From Maribacter huludaoensis (lineage in GTDB: Bacteria; Bacteroidota; Bacteroidia; Flavobacteriales; Flavobacteriaceae), in NCBI RefSeq assembly GCF_029350945.1, contig NZ_JARKMS010000004.1:384590-448589 (forward strand): DNA of 64,000 nucleotides, written 5' to 3'. The notes below the pieces were generated by a model, which saw only the letters and a list, made by a program, of their open reading frames with translations, was not told the DNA's origin and ran no database searches. Positions 38,351 to 48,066 of this stretch are shown here, in pieces (the first letter of the stretch is position 1; every line of letters begins with the position of its first letter). Made by a program: the position numbers and the translations under genes.

Positions 38351-40378
38351 TTATTCCGCATCCTTGTATTTTTCAAACCAAGCTAGTACACTGGCAATTT
38401 TGGCTACTAAATTACTAGGTCTGTTAGCAATGCCATGTCCTGCTCCGGGAATACGCACCATAGCAGTTTCAACACCTTCTAATTTAAGGGCGGTATAGAA
38501 CTGTTCAGACTCTGCAATAGGCGTTCTGTAATCTTCTTCACCCGTTAGCAGCATAGTTGGCGTAGTAACATTGGCAACATACATTAACGGAGAGCGTCTA
38601 AAATAATTTTCCGGATCTTCCCAAGGTTTTTTGCCGAACCAATATTTAGAAAAGAAAGCGGCACCATCTGCATAAAGTACAAAACTTGTCCAGTTTATTA
38701 CTGGTTTGGCAACCACGGCAGCCTTGAAACGGTCAGTTTTACCCACTATCCACGCAGTAAGTACTCCGCCGCCACTACCACCGGTAACAAATAGATTGTT
38801 GGTATCTATAAATCCTTTCTCAATGACGGCATCTACACCGCTCATTAAATCTTCATAATCGTGATTAGGGTAGTCATGGTGAATTAAGTTACCAAATTCC
38901 GCTCCGTAGCTAGTACTTCCCCTTGGGTTACTGTACAGCACAACGTAACCAGCTGCAGCATAAGCTTGTATCTCGGCACTGTAAACTGAGCCGTAGCTAG
39001 TAAACGGTCCGCCATGAATTTCAAGAATAAACGGATATTTTTTACTTGGGTCAAAATTTGGCGGAGTAACCACCCAACCTTGTATTTTTTTCTGGTCATA
39101 TGAAGATTCCCACCAAATTTCTTCGGTCTTGCCTAAATCACGAAAAGAGAAAAGATCGTCATTTACATAAGTCAATCGTTTAGAACCTTTTTTATCGGCA
39201 GCACCTAAATCAGACGGGTGTTCGGTATTACCTAATGTATAGGCAAATTTAGAGTTGTTAGAAACGGTAAAATCACCCGCGTTATAGGGTCTTCCCAATG
39301 ACAAACCACCAAGTCCCTCAACAAGAGTGGTTACTTTACCATTCAGAGTAATATGACCTATTTTGGTAGCTCCTTCCGTATCATACTGAAAATAAAGACC
39401 TTTGCCATCATTTGACCACTGCACATTGGCAATATCCCTATCAAAATCACCGGAAATTAATCTAGGGTTGCTTCCATCGGTATTCATCACATAAAGATTG
39501 GTAATTTCATACCCCTGTAATTTATCATCGTTACCTGTATAGGCTATTAATTTGCCATCTGGAGAAACTGTAGGTGAATTGTCCGGTCCATATCTAGAAG
39601 TCAGCGGAGTTACCTCTGCCGTTGATAAGTCTAATTTGTAGACCTCGCTATTGGCAGGTTCAAAAGCCTCATCAGGATTAAAATTTGCGGAGAAGTATAA
39701 CGCCTTGTCATTTTTGGCCCAAACGGGAGCACCATGGTCAAATGTTGTAGTCGTTAATTGCTTTGGTGTACCGCCATCAATAGATAAGGTGAAAATTTGA
39801 GTATGTCCGCCTTTAATATAACCCTGACCGTCACCCCTATAGTTTAATTTGTCAATATATGTTGGTGGGGTATTCCATTTGGCGCCTTCAGGCTTCGCTG
39901 GCATTTTTACGATAGATTTTTCAGCCTCTGGCACAAACATGGTAAAAGCTAAATAACGATCATCATGAGACCAGCTTACGGCACCGGGACTTTTAGGAGT
40001 ATTCGTTAATGGAGCAATTTCTTTGGTATCCATCCACATGAGGTATAATTTCATTTTGGAATCCTCTTTGTTCGATTTAAAAATGATTTTTTTACCGTCA
40101 TGAGACCAGCGTGGATAGAAGTCGTTTTGGTTGCCAGTTGTCAAAGGTCTATTTTGTGAACCGTCGTAATTTATGATCCAAAGATTAGATAAATTCTTGT
40201 CGGTCATAATATCCTTGAAGTTTCTAACGTAGATTATTTTACTACCATCTGGCGATATCTGAGGGTCAGATACATACTCCATGTTAAATATATCGGTAAG
40301 CTCAAGATTTGAAGAAACTTGTGCAGTTACCGTTATTGAAAATAATAGGAGAAAGAGTGTTTTTGTAATAATTTTCAT
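38351..40378 (-). CDS. Exported S9 family peptidase (prolyl oligopeptidase type)
   Basis: 675 residues with a signal peptide (MKIITKTLFLLLFSITVTAQ). The N-terminal half carries WD40-like/TolB propeller repeats (SPDGSKIIYVRNF and similar), and the C-terminal catalytic domain has nucleophile serine in GGSGGGVLT, aspartate in GEEDYRTP and histidine in GAGHGI. Probably degrades peptides in the periplasm. Confidence 0.94.
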   Translation of the reverse strand: MKIITKTLFLLLFSITVTAQVSSNLELTDIFNMEYVSDPQISPDGSKIIYVRNFKDIMTDKNLSNLWIINYDGSQNRPLTTGNQNDFYPRWSHDGKKIIFKSNKEDSKMKLYLMWMDTKEIAPLTNTPKSPGAVSWSHDDRYLAFTMFVPEAEKSIVKMPAKPEGAKWNTPPTYIDKLNYRGDGQGYIKGGHTQIFTLSIDGGTPKQLTTTTFDHGAPVWAKNDKALYFSANFNPDEAFEPANSEVYKLDLSTAEVTPLTSRYGPDNSPTVSPDGKLIAYTGNDDKLQGYEITNLYVMNTDGSNPRLISGDFDRDIANVQWSNDGKGLYFQYDTEGATKIGHITLNGKVTTLVEGLGGLSLGRPYNAGDFTVSNNSKFAYTLGNTEHPSDLGAADKKGSKRLTYVNDDLFSFRDLGKTEEIWWESSYDQKKIQGWVVTPPNFDPSKKYPFILEIHGGPFTSYGSVYSAEIQAYAAAGYVVLYSNPRGSTSYGAEFGNLIHHDYPNHDYEDLMSGVDAVIEKGFIDTNNLFVTGGSGGGVLTAWIVGKTDRFKAAVVAKPVINWTSFVLYADGAAFFSKYWFGKKPWEDPENYFRRSPLMYVANVTTPTMLLTGEEDYRTPIAESEQFYTALKLEGVETAMVRIPGAGHGIANRPSNLVAKIASVLAWFEKYKDAE

Positions 40379-40504
40379 AGTGTTGAGTTTGGTTTGAAAT
40401 GATGCCTTGAAGATAGCGAATTACTAAAAAAATTGAACGCATTACATTAAGATTTGAGGAAGTATTAACATTCAAACCTTTAATCCTTTTTGTATTTTCA
40501 CGGT

Positions 40505-40885
40505 ATGGAAGAAAAAGGCTATTTACATCAAATTCACCCTGTGCTTCCGGTTTGGGATGTGGTTGAAGCGTTAGATTTTTATGTTAACCGATTGGGGTTT
40601 AAGATTGCCTTCGCAGATGATGCCAAAAACCCAAAATATGCGGGTATCTTAAGGGACGATATTGAGATCCATTTGCAATGGCACAATAAAAAAATGTGGG
40701 AGGTAGATATAGATAGACCTATGTTGCGCATTGTCTCTCAAAACATAGAAGCTTTGTACAACGAGTATTCAAACGTAGATGTTTTTAATGCACATACATT
40801 GCTAAGGGAGACCGCATGGGGAACAAGGGAGTTTGCTTTTTACGATCCATTTAAAAACGGATTAACATTTTATAGAGATGTTTAG
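40505..40885 (+). CDS. VOC superfamily (glyoxalase/bleomycin resistance-like) protein
   Basis: 126 residues from ATG 40505 (MEEKGYLHQIHPVLPVWDVV). A single beta-alpha-beta-beta-beta module pair with HPVLPVWDVVEALDFYVNRL and EIHLQWH. The role is unknown; bleomycin resistance-type annotation is only by fold. Confidence 0.75.
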   Translation: MEEKGYLHQIHPVLPVWDVVEALDFYVNRLGFKIAFADDAKNPKYAGILRDDIEIHLQWHNKKMWEVDIDRPMLRIVSQNIEALYNEYSNVDVFNAHTLLRETAWGTREFAFYDPFKNGLTFYRDV

Positions 40886-40928
40886 GCTGTTTTGTTTTAT
40901 GGAATCATCAAGAATTTAAAATATAGAA

Positions 40929-41912
40929 ATGAAAGTATTATTTATAGGAGGAACAGGAAATATAAGTACACCAAGTAGTAGATTGGCAGTTGCCAAAGGA
41001 ATGGATTTATACCTATTAAATAGGGGCAAAGCAAAAGTTGATATTAAGGGCGCACACAGTATTATTGGTGATATCAACAAACCAGATGAACTTGAAGAGC
41101 TGAAAAAACATGATTGGGATGTTGTGGTGAACTGGATAGCGTTTACACCTGATGATATTGAGCGCGATATTGAATTGTTTAAAGGAAAGACCAAGCAATA
41201 CATTTTTATAAGTTCGGCATCTTGTTATCAAACGCCATTGAGCTATCCGGTGATTACGGAATCTACTCCTTTACATAATAATCTATGGGATTATTCTCAA
41301 GGTAAAATTCAATGTGAGGACAGGTTACAGAAAGCATATCGTGAGGAAGGATTTCCTATTACCATAGTAAGACCATCCTTAACGTATGATACAGTAATAC
41401 CAATAGCAGTTGGTGGATTTGATAAATTCAATACCGCACAGCGAATATTGGATGGCAAAGAAATAATTGTACATGGAGACGGAACCTCACTTTGGACAGT
41501 GACACATTCAGATGATTTTGCAAAGGGATTTGTAGGTCTATTAGGATTACAGACCGCAATAGGGCATGCTTTTCATATTACTTCAGATGAGGTGCTGACC
41601 TGGAATATGATTTATAAGATTTTGGCTGATGCTTTAGGGAAGGAAGCAAAAGTAGTTCATATAGCGTCGGACTTTATTTGTAAAGTAGAGCCGTCATTTA
41701 CGGGTACACTTTTAGCGGACAAAGCAGAAAGTGTCTTGTTCGATAATACCAAGATAAAAACTTTTGTACCGGGTTTTAAAGCTACAATTCCGTTCTCGGA
41801 AGGGATAAAGAGGACCGTAAAGTGGTTGTTAGAGCATCCAGAACATCAAAACATAGATGAAGAGACAGAGGCTAAGATTGAGAATGTGTTGAAGGCTTAT
41901 AAAGGTTTGTAG
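40929..41912 (+). CDS. NAD-dependent epimerase/dehydratase-like protein (atypical SDR)
   Basis: 327 residues. The Rossmann motif GGTGNIS at about 7-13 differs from the GxxGxxG of catalytic epimerases, and the usual YxxxK is replaced by YSQGK (WDYSQGKIQCE). This fits the atypical SDR group with RNA-binding-like members. Substrate unknown. Confidence 0.8.
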   Translation: MKVLFIGGTGNISTPSSRLAVAKGMDLYLLNRGKAKVDIKGAHSIIGDINKPDELEELKKHDWDVVVNWIAFTPDDIERDIELFKGKTKQYIFISSASCYQTPLSYPVITESTPLHNNLWDYSQGKIQCEDRLQKAYREEGFPITIVRPSLTYDTVIPIAVGGFDKFNTAQRILDGKEIIVHGDGTSLWTVTHSDDFAKGFVGLLGLQTAIGHAFHITSDEVLTWNMIYKILADALGKEAKVVHIASDFICKVEPSFTGTLLADKAESVLFDNTKIKTFVPGFKATIPFSEGIKRTVKWLLEHPEHQNIDEETEAKIENVLKAYKGL

Positions 41913-41953
41913 ATTTTTAAGAGCTCTAGCAGGTTGATTCACCATTCGTATTG

Positions 41954-42106
41954 CCCACCCCTAAATCCCCTCCCTGGAGGGGAGATTTACGTTTTGTTTT
42001 TGAGTTTCTGATAAATTTTAAAATCTCTAGTCAGCTTGTTGACTTTAGTGGCAAAGCTTAAATAATAGCACCTGCTATTACCCTCTAGGGAGGGGCTAGG
42101 GGTGGG
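41954..42106. repeat. MITE-like inverted-repeat element
   Basis: CCCACCCCTA-AAT-CCCCTCCCTGGAGGG (41954-41981) is matched by the reverse complement at 42081-42106 with one small gap. The element is about 153 bp, GC-rich at its ends and non-coding between. It lies between two convergent genes and may act as a terminator or be a mobile remnant. Confidence 0.55.
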
Positions 42107-42136
42107 TTTTTAAATGATTAAATATAAGTGTAATAT

Positions 42137-42829
42137 TTACGAAATAACAGTACTCGGTATCAGTTCTTCCACAATTTCACCATCTTTTAAATACACATAA
42201 TAAGAATGGTTTTCATCGTTCAATGAGACAGAAGTATGAATTTCACCATCAATAAAATGAATAGCGGAACGGTCGTCGCAGGCATAACCATCGGATAGTT
42301 TACCGGTCTTTATGTTTTCAAAGTATAAAGGTCTTCGTGAAGTTTCAGAGTTGTAATGTGGACAGTGGCTCTTGTCTATAAATGACATGCCGCCTACAAT
42401 ACTTAATTCTTTTGGTCTAGAATCTGTAGTACCGCCATTAAACCAGCATAAAGAACCAGCGCTGCCACCACCCATAACTACGCCGTTGTCATAAGCTTTT
42501 TTAAGGGCAACATCAATGCCTTGTGCTTTCCAAATGGCGAGCATGTTCAACGTATTTCCACCACCAACGATTATGGCATCCATCCGGGAGATGATTTCTT
42601 CGAACGATTCTTTTTGGTCATAAGAATTAATCCAGACCGAGAGTACATGTGGCGTAACATCTATCTGAGAGCAAACATCATAAAAGGAAGCAATATATTG
42701 TTCGTCTTCACCACTAGCTGTAGGGATAAAACCCATATTCGGTTTTTCCTTGCCCGTAGCTTTGGCAATGTAGTTTAAGAAAGGTACGGTGTGGCGACCA
42801 CTGCCGTAAATTACCATTTGCTTTTTCAT
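42137..42829 (-). CDS. Peptidase E (family S51)
   Basis: 230 residues. The nucleophile serine lies in GGGSAGSLCWFNGG, and AIIVGGGNTLNML and the HYNSET segment fit the S51 aspartyl dipeptidase/peptidase E family. Cytoplasmic. It cleaves N-terminal aspartyl dipeptides in known members. Confidence 0.88.
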   Translation of the reverse strand: MKKQMVIYGSGRHTVPFLNYIAKATGKEKPNMGFIPTASGEDEQYIASFYDVCSQIDVTPHVLSVWINSYDQKESFEEIISRMDAIIVGGGNTLNMLAIWKAQGIDVALKKAYDNGVVMGGGSAGSLCWFNGGTTDSRPKELSIVGGMSFIDKSHCPHYNSETSRRPLYFENIKTGKLSDGYACDDRSAIHFIDGEIHTSVSLNDENHSYYVYLKDGEIVEELIPSTVIS

Positions 42830-42879
42830 AAAGACGATAAAATGTTTATGCTAAAGATAAAATGAATTTCTAACAGAAG

Positions 42880-44181
42880 CTATTCGCTTCTGCTAGAATC
42901 TGTTCGTTTTTTAGGCCTGTTTGTATTTCTATTGTTCTTTCCCCTAAAGTTGTTGCCACCAGATCTATTTCTGTTTCTGTTATTATTTCGGGAATTACCC
43001 TGCTTTTTTTTCGGCGGAATCGGTTGATCGTCAGAAGGCGTATCTTCATCAACAAATTGATGCTCAGGCATGCGAGGTACAGATTGTTTTATCAATTTCT
43101 CGATATCTCTTAGGTATGCTCTTTCTTCTTTATCACAAAAAGAAAGTGCCGTACCACTTGCATTTGCCCTACCTGTTCTACCTATACGGTGAACATACGT
43201 TTCGGATACGTTTGGTAAATCATAATTAACGACCAAGGAAAGGTCTTCTACATCAATTCCCCTTGCGGCAATATCGGTTGCAACCAATACCTTAAGATCT
43301 CCCTCTTTAAAAGCGCTTAGTGCCTTTTGTCTTGCAGTTTGCGATTTATTACCGTGTATGGCTGCAGAACGTATACCTGCTTGGTCTAATTTCTTGACAA
43401 TTTTATTGGCACCATGCTTAGTTCTGGAGAAAACTATTAGCGTACTCTCAGGGTTTTCTTTAATGATATGGATAAGCAGTTTTGGTTTGTTAGGCTTGCT
43501 AACAAAATATACCCCTTGTTCAACTTTCTCTGCTGTAGCTTGTTCTGGTCTAATGGTAACGCGTTCAAAATCGCCCAACATTTTTCTAGAAAGCTCAACA
43601 ATGTCTTTTGGCATAGTTGCCGAAAAGAAAAGCGATTGTCGTTTAGGAGGCAATTTCGCGATGATTTTCTTAATATCATGAATAAAGCCCATGTCCAGCA
43701 TTTGGTCAGCTTCATCAAGTACTACGTGTTCTAAATCTCTGAAAGAAATAAAACCTTGGTTCATTAGGTCTAATAAGCGACCGGGAGTGGCAATTAAGAT
43801 ATCAACGCCTCCTCTAAGGGCGTTTACTTGCTTACCCTGTTTTACTCCACCAAAAATAACCGTATTACGTAGGCCAGTGTATTTTCCGTAGGCCGTAAAA
43901 CTTTCGGCTATTTGTATGGCAAGTTCCCGAGTAGGTGTTACTATCAGCGCTTTAATTTTTCTTTTGTTCTGGCTAAGGCTTATACCTTCATATAATTGAT
44001 GTAGGATAGGAATACCAAATGCGGCCGTTTTACCGGTTCCCGTTTGTGCAACGCCCAATAAATCTTTGCCTTTCAGTAATATGGGTATGGATTGTTCTTG
44101 AATTGGAGTAGGGTGAGTATATCCTTCAGCCTCTAATGCCTTAAGGATAGGTTCGGCTAAGCCGAGTTCTTTAAATGTCAT
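42880..44181 (-). CDS. DEAD-box RNA helicase, RhlE-like
   Basis: 433 residues with Q motif (LAEPILKALEAEGYTHPTPI), Walker A AQTGTGKT, PTRELA, DEAD, SAT, and HRIGRTGR. The C-terminal tail is basic and rich in N, R and G, as in RhlE-type helicases. Roles include ribosome assembly and cold adaptation. Start at 44181 as ATG. Confidence 0.93.
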   Translation of the reverse strand: MTFKELGLAEPILKALEAEGYTHPTPIQEQSIPILLKGKDLLGVAQTGTGKTAAFGIPILHQLYEGISLSQNKRKIKALIVTPTRELAIQIAESFTAYGKYTGLRNTVIFGGVKQGKQVNALRGGVDILIATPGRLLDLMNQGFISFRDLEHVVLDEADQMLDMGFIHDIKKIIAKLPPKRQSLFFSATMPKDIVELSRKMLGDFERVTIRPEQATAEKVEQGVYFVSKPNKPKLLIHIIKENPESTLIVFSRTKHGANKIVKKLDQAGIRSAAIHGNKSQTARQKALSAFKEGDLKVLVATDIAARGIDVEDLSLVVNYDLPNVSETYVHRIGRTGRANASGTALSFCDKEERAYLRDIEKLIKQSVPRMPEHQFVDEDTPSDDQPIPPKKKQGNSRNNNRNRNRSGGNNFRGKNNRNTNRPKKRTDSSRSE

Positions 44182-44655
44182 AAAATTTCAATAAGCTGCA
44201 AAGGTACGCTTTAATGTGGAAGGAAATGTAAAGTGGGGTTAAAGTGCAAAGTGTTGAGTACAAAGTAAGAAGTATTAGGTATTAAGTATTAAGTAAGATG
44301 TATAAAGTATTTGGAAGTAAGAAAATAGAATAAAGAGAATAGACTTTTTTTGATTAGTTCCTAATCAATCGTATTAAGCAAAGCTAAATTTTATAGTTTC
44401 TAACAACCAACAACCAACAACCAACAACTAATTCTGAACTTGATTTTTGAGATTGCGCTTGTATTTAAAACATGGGTTGTCGGTTAACGACATTAAAAAT
44501 CGGTAAGGTGAAAATAGGGGTAATGTCGTTTATCGACGAGATTTTACACTTCATCCGAATCTTTGTCAAGTAACGAGAATACGGTGTTTTTCAGCGATTC
44601 ATCACCTAGTAAAACAAGGTCTACGGCGTTTTATAATTGTAACAAAACGCAAATC
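44182..44655. repeat. Low-complexity region and leader of the first duplicated peptide gene
   Basis: Contains AAGTATTAAGTA runs (44250-44320), the core GAAAATAGAATAAAGAGAAT followed by AGACTTTTTTTGATTAGTTC, an AACAACCAACAACC tract (44401-44430), and the leader with dyads GTCGGTTAACGAC (44479-44491) and GTCGTTTATCGAC (44525-44537). Confidence 0.8.
44479..44537. promoter_or_regulatory. Paired GTCG...CGAC dyads, copy 1
   Basis: Two 13-bp sites, each of the form GTCG-N5-CGAC, start 46 bp apart. The same pair with the same spacing occurs in the second copy (45167-45225), where the two sites are exact reverse complements. They may be operators or a leader hairpin. Confidence 0.45.
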
Positions 44656-44892
44656 ATGAAAACATTAGCAACTATCATCTTCATCATCTTTTTAAGCTTC
44701 ACTGCTCAAGCTCAAAACACAACTTCAGAGGTTAAAGTTGAAACTATTGAAATGAGCATTGTTACGGAAACTACAAATGAAGTTAAAGCGGAATCTAATG
44801 CTGAGGTTGCTCGTTTATACAAATTCAAAAATTCAAGAATTAAAAGAGATTTGAATTTTATCACTAAGGCTAACAAGCCTAAAATGGCGTAA
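44656..44892 (+). CDS. Small secreted peptide, duplicated (copy 1)
   Basis: 78 residues from ATG 44656: signal peptide MKTLATIIFIIFLSFTAQAQ, then a polar, threonine- and glutamate-rich stretch, then a basic tail (RLYKFKNSRIKRDLNF, KANKPKMA). The long frame upstream starts at a TTG and is rejected. Translation is identical to the copy at 45344-45580. Function unknown. Confidence 0.75.
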   Translation: MKTLATIIFIIFLSFTAQAQNTTSEVKVETIEMSIVTETTNEVKAESNAEVARLYKFKNSRIKRDLNFITKANKPKMA

Positions 44893-45343
44893 TTCTAGTT
44901 TTCAGTTTTCAGTTACAGTATTAAGTATTAAGTATTAAGTAAGAAGTATAAAGTAGTTGGATGTAAGAAAATAGAATAAAGAGAATAGACTTTTTTTGAT
45001 TAGTTCCCGATCGAGTTTATTTAGCAAAGCTAAATTTTATAGTTTCTAACAACTAACAACTAACAACTAACAACTAACAACTAACAACTAACAACTAACA
45101 ACCAACAACCAACAACTAATCCTGACCTTGATTTTTGAGATTGCGCTTGTATTTAAAACATGGGTTGTCGATTAACGACACTAAAAATCGGTAAGGTGAA
45201 AAAAGGGGTAATGTCGTTAATCGACGAGATTTTACACTTCATCCGAATCTTTGTCAAGTAACGAGAATACGGTGTTTTTCAGCGATTCATCACCTAGTAA
45301 AACAAGGTCTACGGCGTTTTATAATTGTAACAAAACGCAAATC
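44893..45343. repeat. Low-complexity region and leader of the second copy
   Basis: Same composite as before copy 1, but the AACAACTAAC tract (45046-45118) is about 42 bp longer, which explains why the peptide genes are 688 bp apart while the upstream cores are about 646 bp apart. Dyads at 45167-45179 and 45213-45225. Confidence 0.8.
45167..45225. promoter_or_regulatory. Paired GTCG...CGAC dyads, copy 2
   Basis: GTCGATTAACGAC and GTCGTTAATCGAC are exact reverse complements 46 bp apart. Confidence 0.45.
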
Positions 45344-45580
45344 ATGAAAACATTAGCAACTATCATCTTCATCATCTTTTTAAGCTTCACTGCTCAAGCT
45401 CAAAACACAACTTCAGAGGTTAAAGTTGAAACTATTGAAATGAGCATTGTTACGGAAACTACAAATGAAGTTAAAGCGGAATCTAATGCTGAGGTTGCTC
45501 GTTTATACAAATTCAAAAATTCAAGAATTAAAAGAGATTTGAATTTTATCACTAAGGCTAACAAGCCTAAAATGGCGTAA
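45344..45580 (+). CDS. Small secreted peptide, duplicated (copy 2)
   Basis: 78 residues, identical in translation to copy 1, with the same signal peptide and basic tail. The near-identity of coding and leader DNA against divergent tract lengths indicates a recent tandem duplication or ongoing gene conversion. Confidence 0.75.
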   Translation: MKTLATIIFIIFLSFTAQAQNTTSEVKVETIEMSIVTETTNEVKAESNAEVARLYKFKNSRIKRDLNFITKANKPKMA

Positions 45581-45772
45581 TTACAGTAGTTGGTATTAAG
45601 TATTAAGTACAAAGTATTAAGAAGTTAGAAAATAGAATATAGAGAATAGACTTTTTTTGATTAGTTCCTGACCAATCGTATTTAGTAAAGCTAAATTTTA
45701 TAGTTTTTAACAACTAACAACTAACAACTAACAACTAACAACGAACAACGAACAACCAAGTTGCACTTAAAC
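45581..45772. repeat. Third, gene-less copy of the composite repeat
   Basis: AAGTATTAAGTACAAAGTA, the AGAATATAGAGAATAGAC core and an AACAACTAACAAC tract recur, without a peptide gene, directly before the stop of the convergent FAD gene. Confidence 0.75.
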
Positions 45773-47323
45773 TTACAACCCTGCCATAGCAGCTTCGGCA
45801 CATCTTTCGCCATCCATTGCTGCAGAAACGATACCACCGGCATAGCCACCACCTTCACCACAGGGGAAAAGTCCTTTGATCACTGGGTGTTCCAGTTTTT
45901 CGTTTCTAGGGATGCTCACAGGTGATGAGGTTCTGGATTCTACGCCCACAATATTTGCTTCGGCCGTATAATAACCATGCATTTTATCACCAAAAGCTTT
46001 AAAGCCTTGTCGCAATCTACTACCAATAAGTTTAGGTAACAGGGAGTGTAGGGGAGCGGAGTTTAATCCGGGTTGGTACGAGGTATGGTTAAGGTCTACG
46101 GATAAGTTTCCTTCCACAAAATCGGTCAATCGCTGAGCTGGGGCAGTTTGCGTTCTTCCGCCAGAAGTGAATGCCAGTCGCTCTAAATTTTTTTGATATT
46201 CCAATCCTTTTAAAGCCCCGAATTTTTCATATTTAGGAATATCCTTATCCACATTAATTTCCACTACGATACCGGAATTGGCATACAGGTTATTTCGTTT
46301 TGATGGTGACATGCCGTTTACAACCACCTCGCCAGGGGAAGTTGCAGCAGGTACTATGAATCCGCCAGGGCACATACAGAACGAATACACGCCACGTTCC
46401 TTCACTTGTTCCACTAAACTATAAGAAGCTGCAGGTAACAATTCGCTTCGGTCACCAGAGCAGTGGTATTGAATACTGTCTATGATATGTTGCGGATGCT
46501 CTACACGCACGCCCATGGCAAATGATTTTGCTCGTAGCGCAATATCTTTTTTATGTAATAAGTCAAAAATGTCACGAGCGGAATGTCCCGTAGCCAAAAT
46601 TACGCGATCCACGGCCATTTCATTATTGTCATTTAAAACAATGGCTTTTAACGTATTGTCCTTGATAACAAAATCGGTCACCTTGGTATTAAAATGAACT
46701 TCACCACCGTGCTGCTGTATAACTTCACGAATATTCTGTACAATTTTAGGGAGTTTATTGGTCCCTATATGCGGATGTGCATCTACCAATATTTGTTCTG
46801 TTGCACCATGAAATACCAAACTTTCGAAAATTCGACGTACATCTCCACGTTTAAGACTACGGGTGTATAATTTTCCATCAGAATACGTACCTGCGCCACC
46901 TTCACCAAAACAGTAATTACTTTCAGGATTTACCTGATGGTCCTGGTTAATGGCTTTTAAATCTCGTCTACGTTCTTTTACATTGTTACCACGTTCCAAA
47001 ACAATAGGTTTGTAACCCATTTCTAAACAACGTAGTGCCGCCCACATACCTGCAGGTCCAAATCCTACAATATGTATGGGTTTGGCTTTTGATACATCTT
47101 TATATTCAAAATGAAGGGCGTCGTTAGGTGCGGGCTCGTTAATATATACCGCCAATTTGTAATTGAAAACAATTTTAGGTTTACGTGCATCAATAGATTT
47201 ACGTAAGACTTTAAGGGTGAAAGCCCCTTCTTCGAGCCCAAGATACTTTGCTGTGCGTAATTGTAAACCGTTTGGGGTTGCTTCTTCCTTTAAAGTTAAC
47301 CGTAGCTGTACATTTCTAACCAT
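45773..47323 (-). CDS. FAD-dependent oxidoreductase (COG2509 type)
   Basis: 516 residues. FAD motif GFGPAGMWAALRCLEMGY near residue 83, the ERG end of the first Rossmann unit, CFGEGGAGTYSDGKLYTR, CMCPGGFIVPA, and GEGGGYAGGIVSAAMDG at the C-terminus mark the widespread NAD/FAD-utilising dehydrogenase family of unknown substrate. Cytoplasmic. Confidence 0.9.
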   Translation of the reverse strand: MVRNVQLRLTLKEEATPNGLQLRTAKYLGLEEGAFTLKVLRKSIDARKPKIVFNYKLAVYINEPAPNDALHFEYKDVSKAKPIHIVGFGPAGMWAALRCLEMGYKPIVLERGNNVKERRRDLKAINQDHQVNPESNYCFGEGGAGTYSDGKLYTRSLKRGDVRRIFESLVFHGATEQILVDAHPHIGTNKLPKIVQNIREVIQQHGGEVHFNTKVTDFVIKDNTLKAIVLNDNNEMAVDRVILATGHSARDIFDLLHKKDIALRAKSFAMGVRVEHPQHIIDSIQYHCSGDRSELLPAASYSLVEQVKERGVYSFCMCPGGFIVPAATSPGEVVVNGMSPSKRNNLYANSGIVVEINVDKDIPKYEKFGALKGLEYQKNLERLAFTSGGRTQTAPAQRLTDFVEGNLSVDLNHTSYQPGLNSAPLHSLLPKLIGSRLRQGFKAFGDKMHGYYTAEANIVGVESRTSSPVSIPRNEKLEHPVIKGLFPCGEGGGYAGGIVSAAMDGERCAEAAMAGL

Positions 47324-47397
47324 GGGGCAAAATTAAAGTAAAAAGATGATGTATAGCTGTAGCGGCTTAAAAATGCATAAGGTCTGTTGCTGTAAAA

Positions 47398-48009
47398 TTA
47401 TTTTTCAACGATGGTTCTAAATGTGAGGTTTACTCTTGGTGTATTACTTTTTGTAGTGGGTGGCAATCTATGTAACCAGTGGGTCTGTGTTTCATCTTTC
47501 ATAATTAAAAGGCTACCGTGTTCTAAAACGAGTTCAACCTTTTCTTTCGTTTCTTTGTGTTTAAATGCAAACTTTCGCTCCGATCCAAAACTGACTGAAG
47601 CTATTGCGCCATTTTTTTTCAGATCTTTTTCTCCATCACTATGCCACGCCATGCCCTCGCTGCCATCATGATATAGGTTTAACAGGCAAGAGTTAAAGGT
47701 TTCGCCACTTTCTTGCTCTACTTTAGATTTTAATTCTAGCAGCTCTGTAGTCCATGGTAGTGCCTGCTTGGTAGTTTTTGAGTAGGTATATTGAAATGGT
47801 TTTTCGCCATACCATGCTACTTTTCTTTTGGTTATGATCTTTTTGCCAAAGATGATAGCTTCATCATTCTTCCATTCTATTTTGTTCAATAAGACATTTA
47901 GATAGTGTATAGCGTCTTCCTCATTTAATATTTTACCAAAGTAATGTACCGTTCCGTCACGTGGAAGTAGGTTTTTCTTGTGGTCAACCTCAATATCAAA
48001 TAATTTCAT
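47398..48009 (-). CDS. AlkB-like 2-oxoglutarate/Fe(II) dioxygenase
   Basis: 203 residues. Iron ligands are in WHSDGE (HxD) and HWLHRLPPT (distal H), and the oxoglutarate arginine in PRVNLTFR. The family repairs alkylated bases in nucleic acids. It ends 74 bp before the FAD gene starts; co-transcription is possible. Confidence 0.92.
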   Translation of the reverse strand: MKLFDIEVDHKKNLLPRDGTVHYFGKILNEEDAIHYLNVLLNKIEWKNDEAIIFGKKIITKRKVAWYGEKPFQYTYSKTTKQALPWTTELLELKSKVEQESGETFNSCLLNLYHDGSEGMAWHSDGEKDLKKNGAIASVSFGSERKFAFKHKETKEKVELVLEHGSLLIMKDETQTHWLHRLPPTTKSNTPRVNLTFRTIVEK

Positions 48010-48066
48010 AATGCTTGTTTTCTAACAATTAAGAGCACTAAAGTACTTGGTAATCATCTTAAAAGC

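Noticed and set aside
44563..44655. Upstream in-frame extension of the duplicated peptides
   Set aside because: Starts at a TTG and has no signal peptide, whereas the ATG at 44656 starts one directly.
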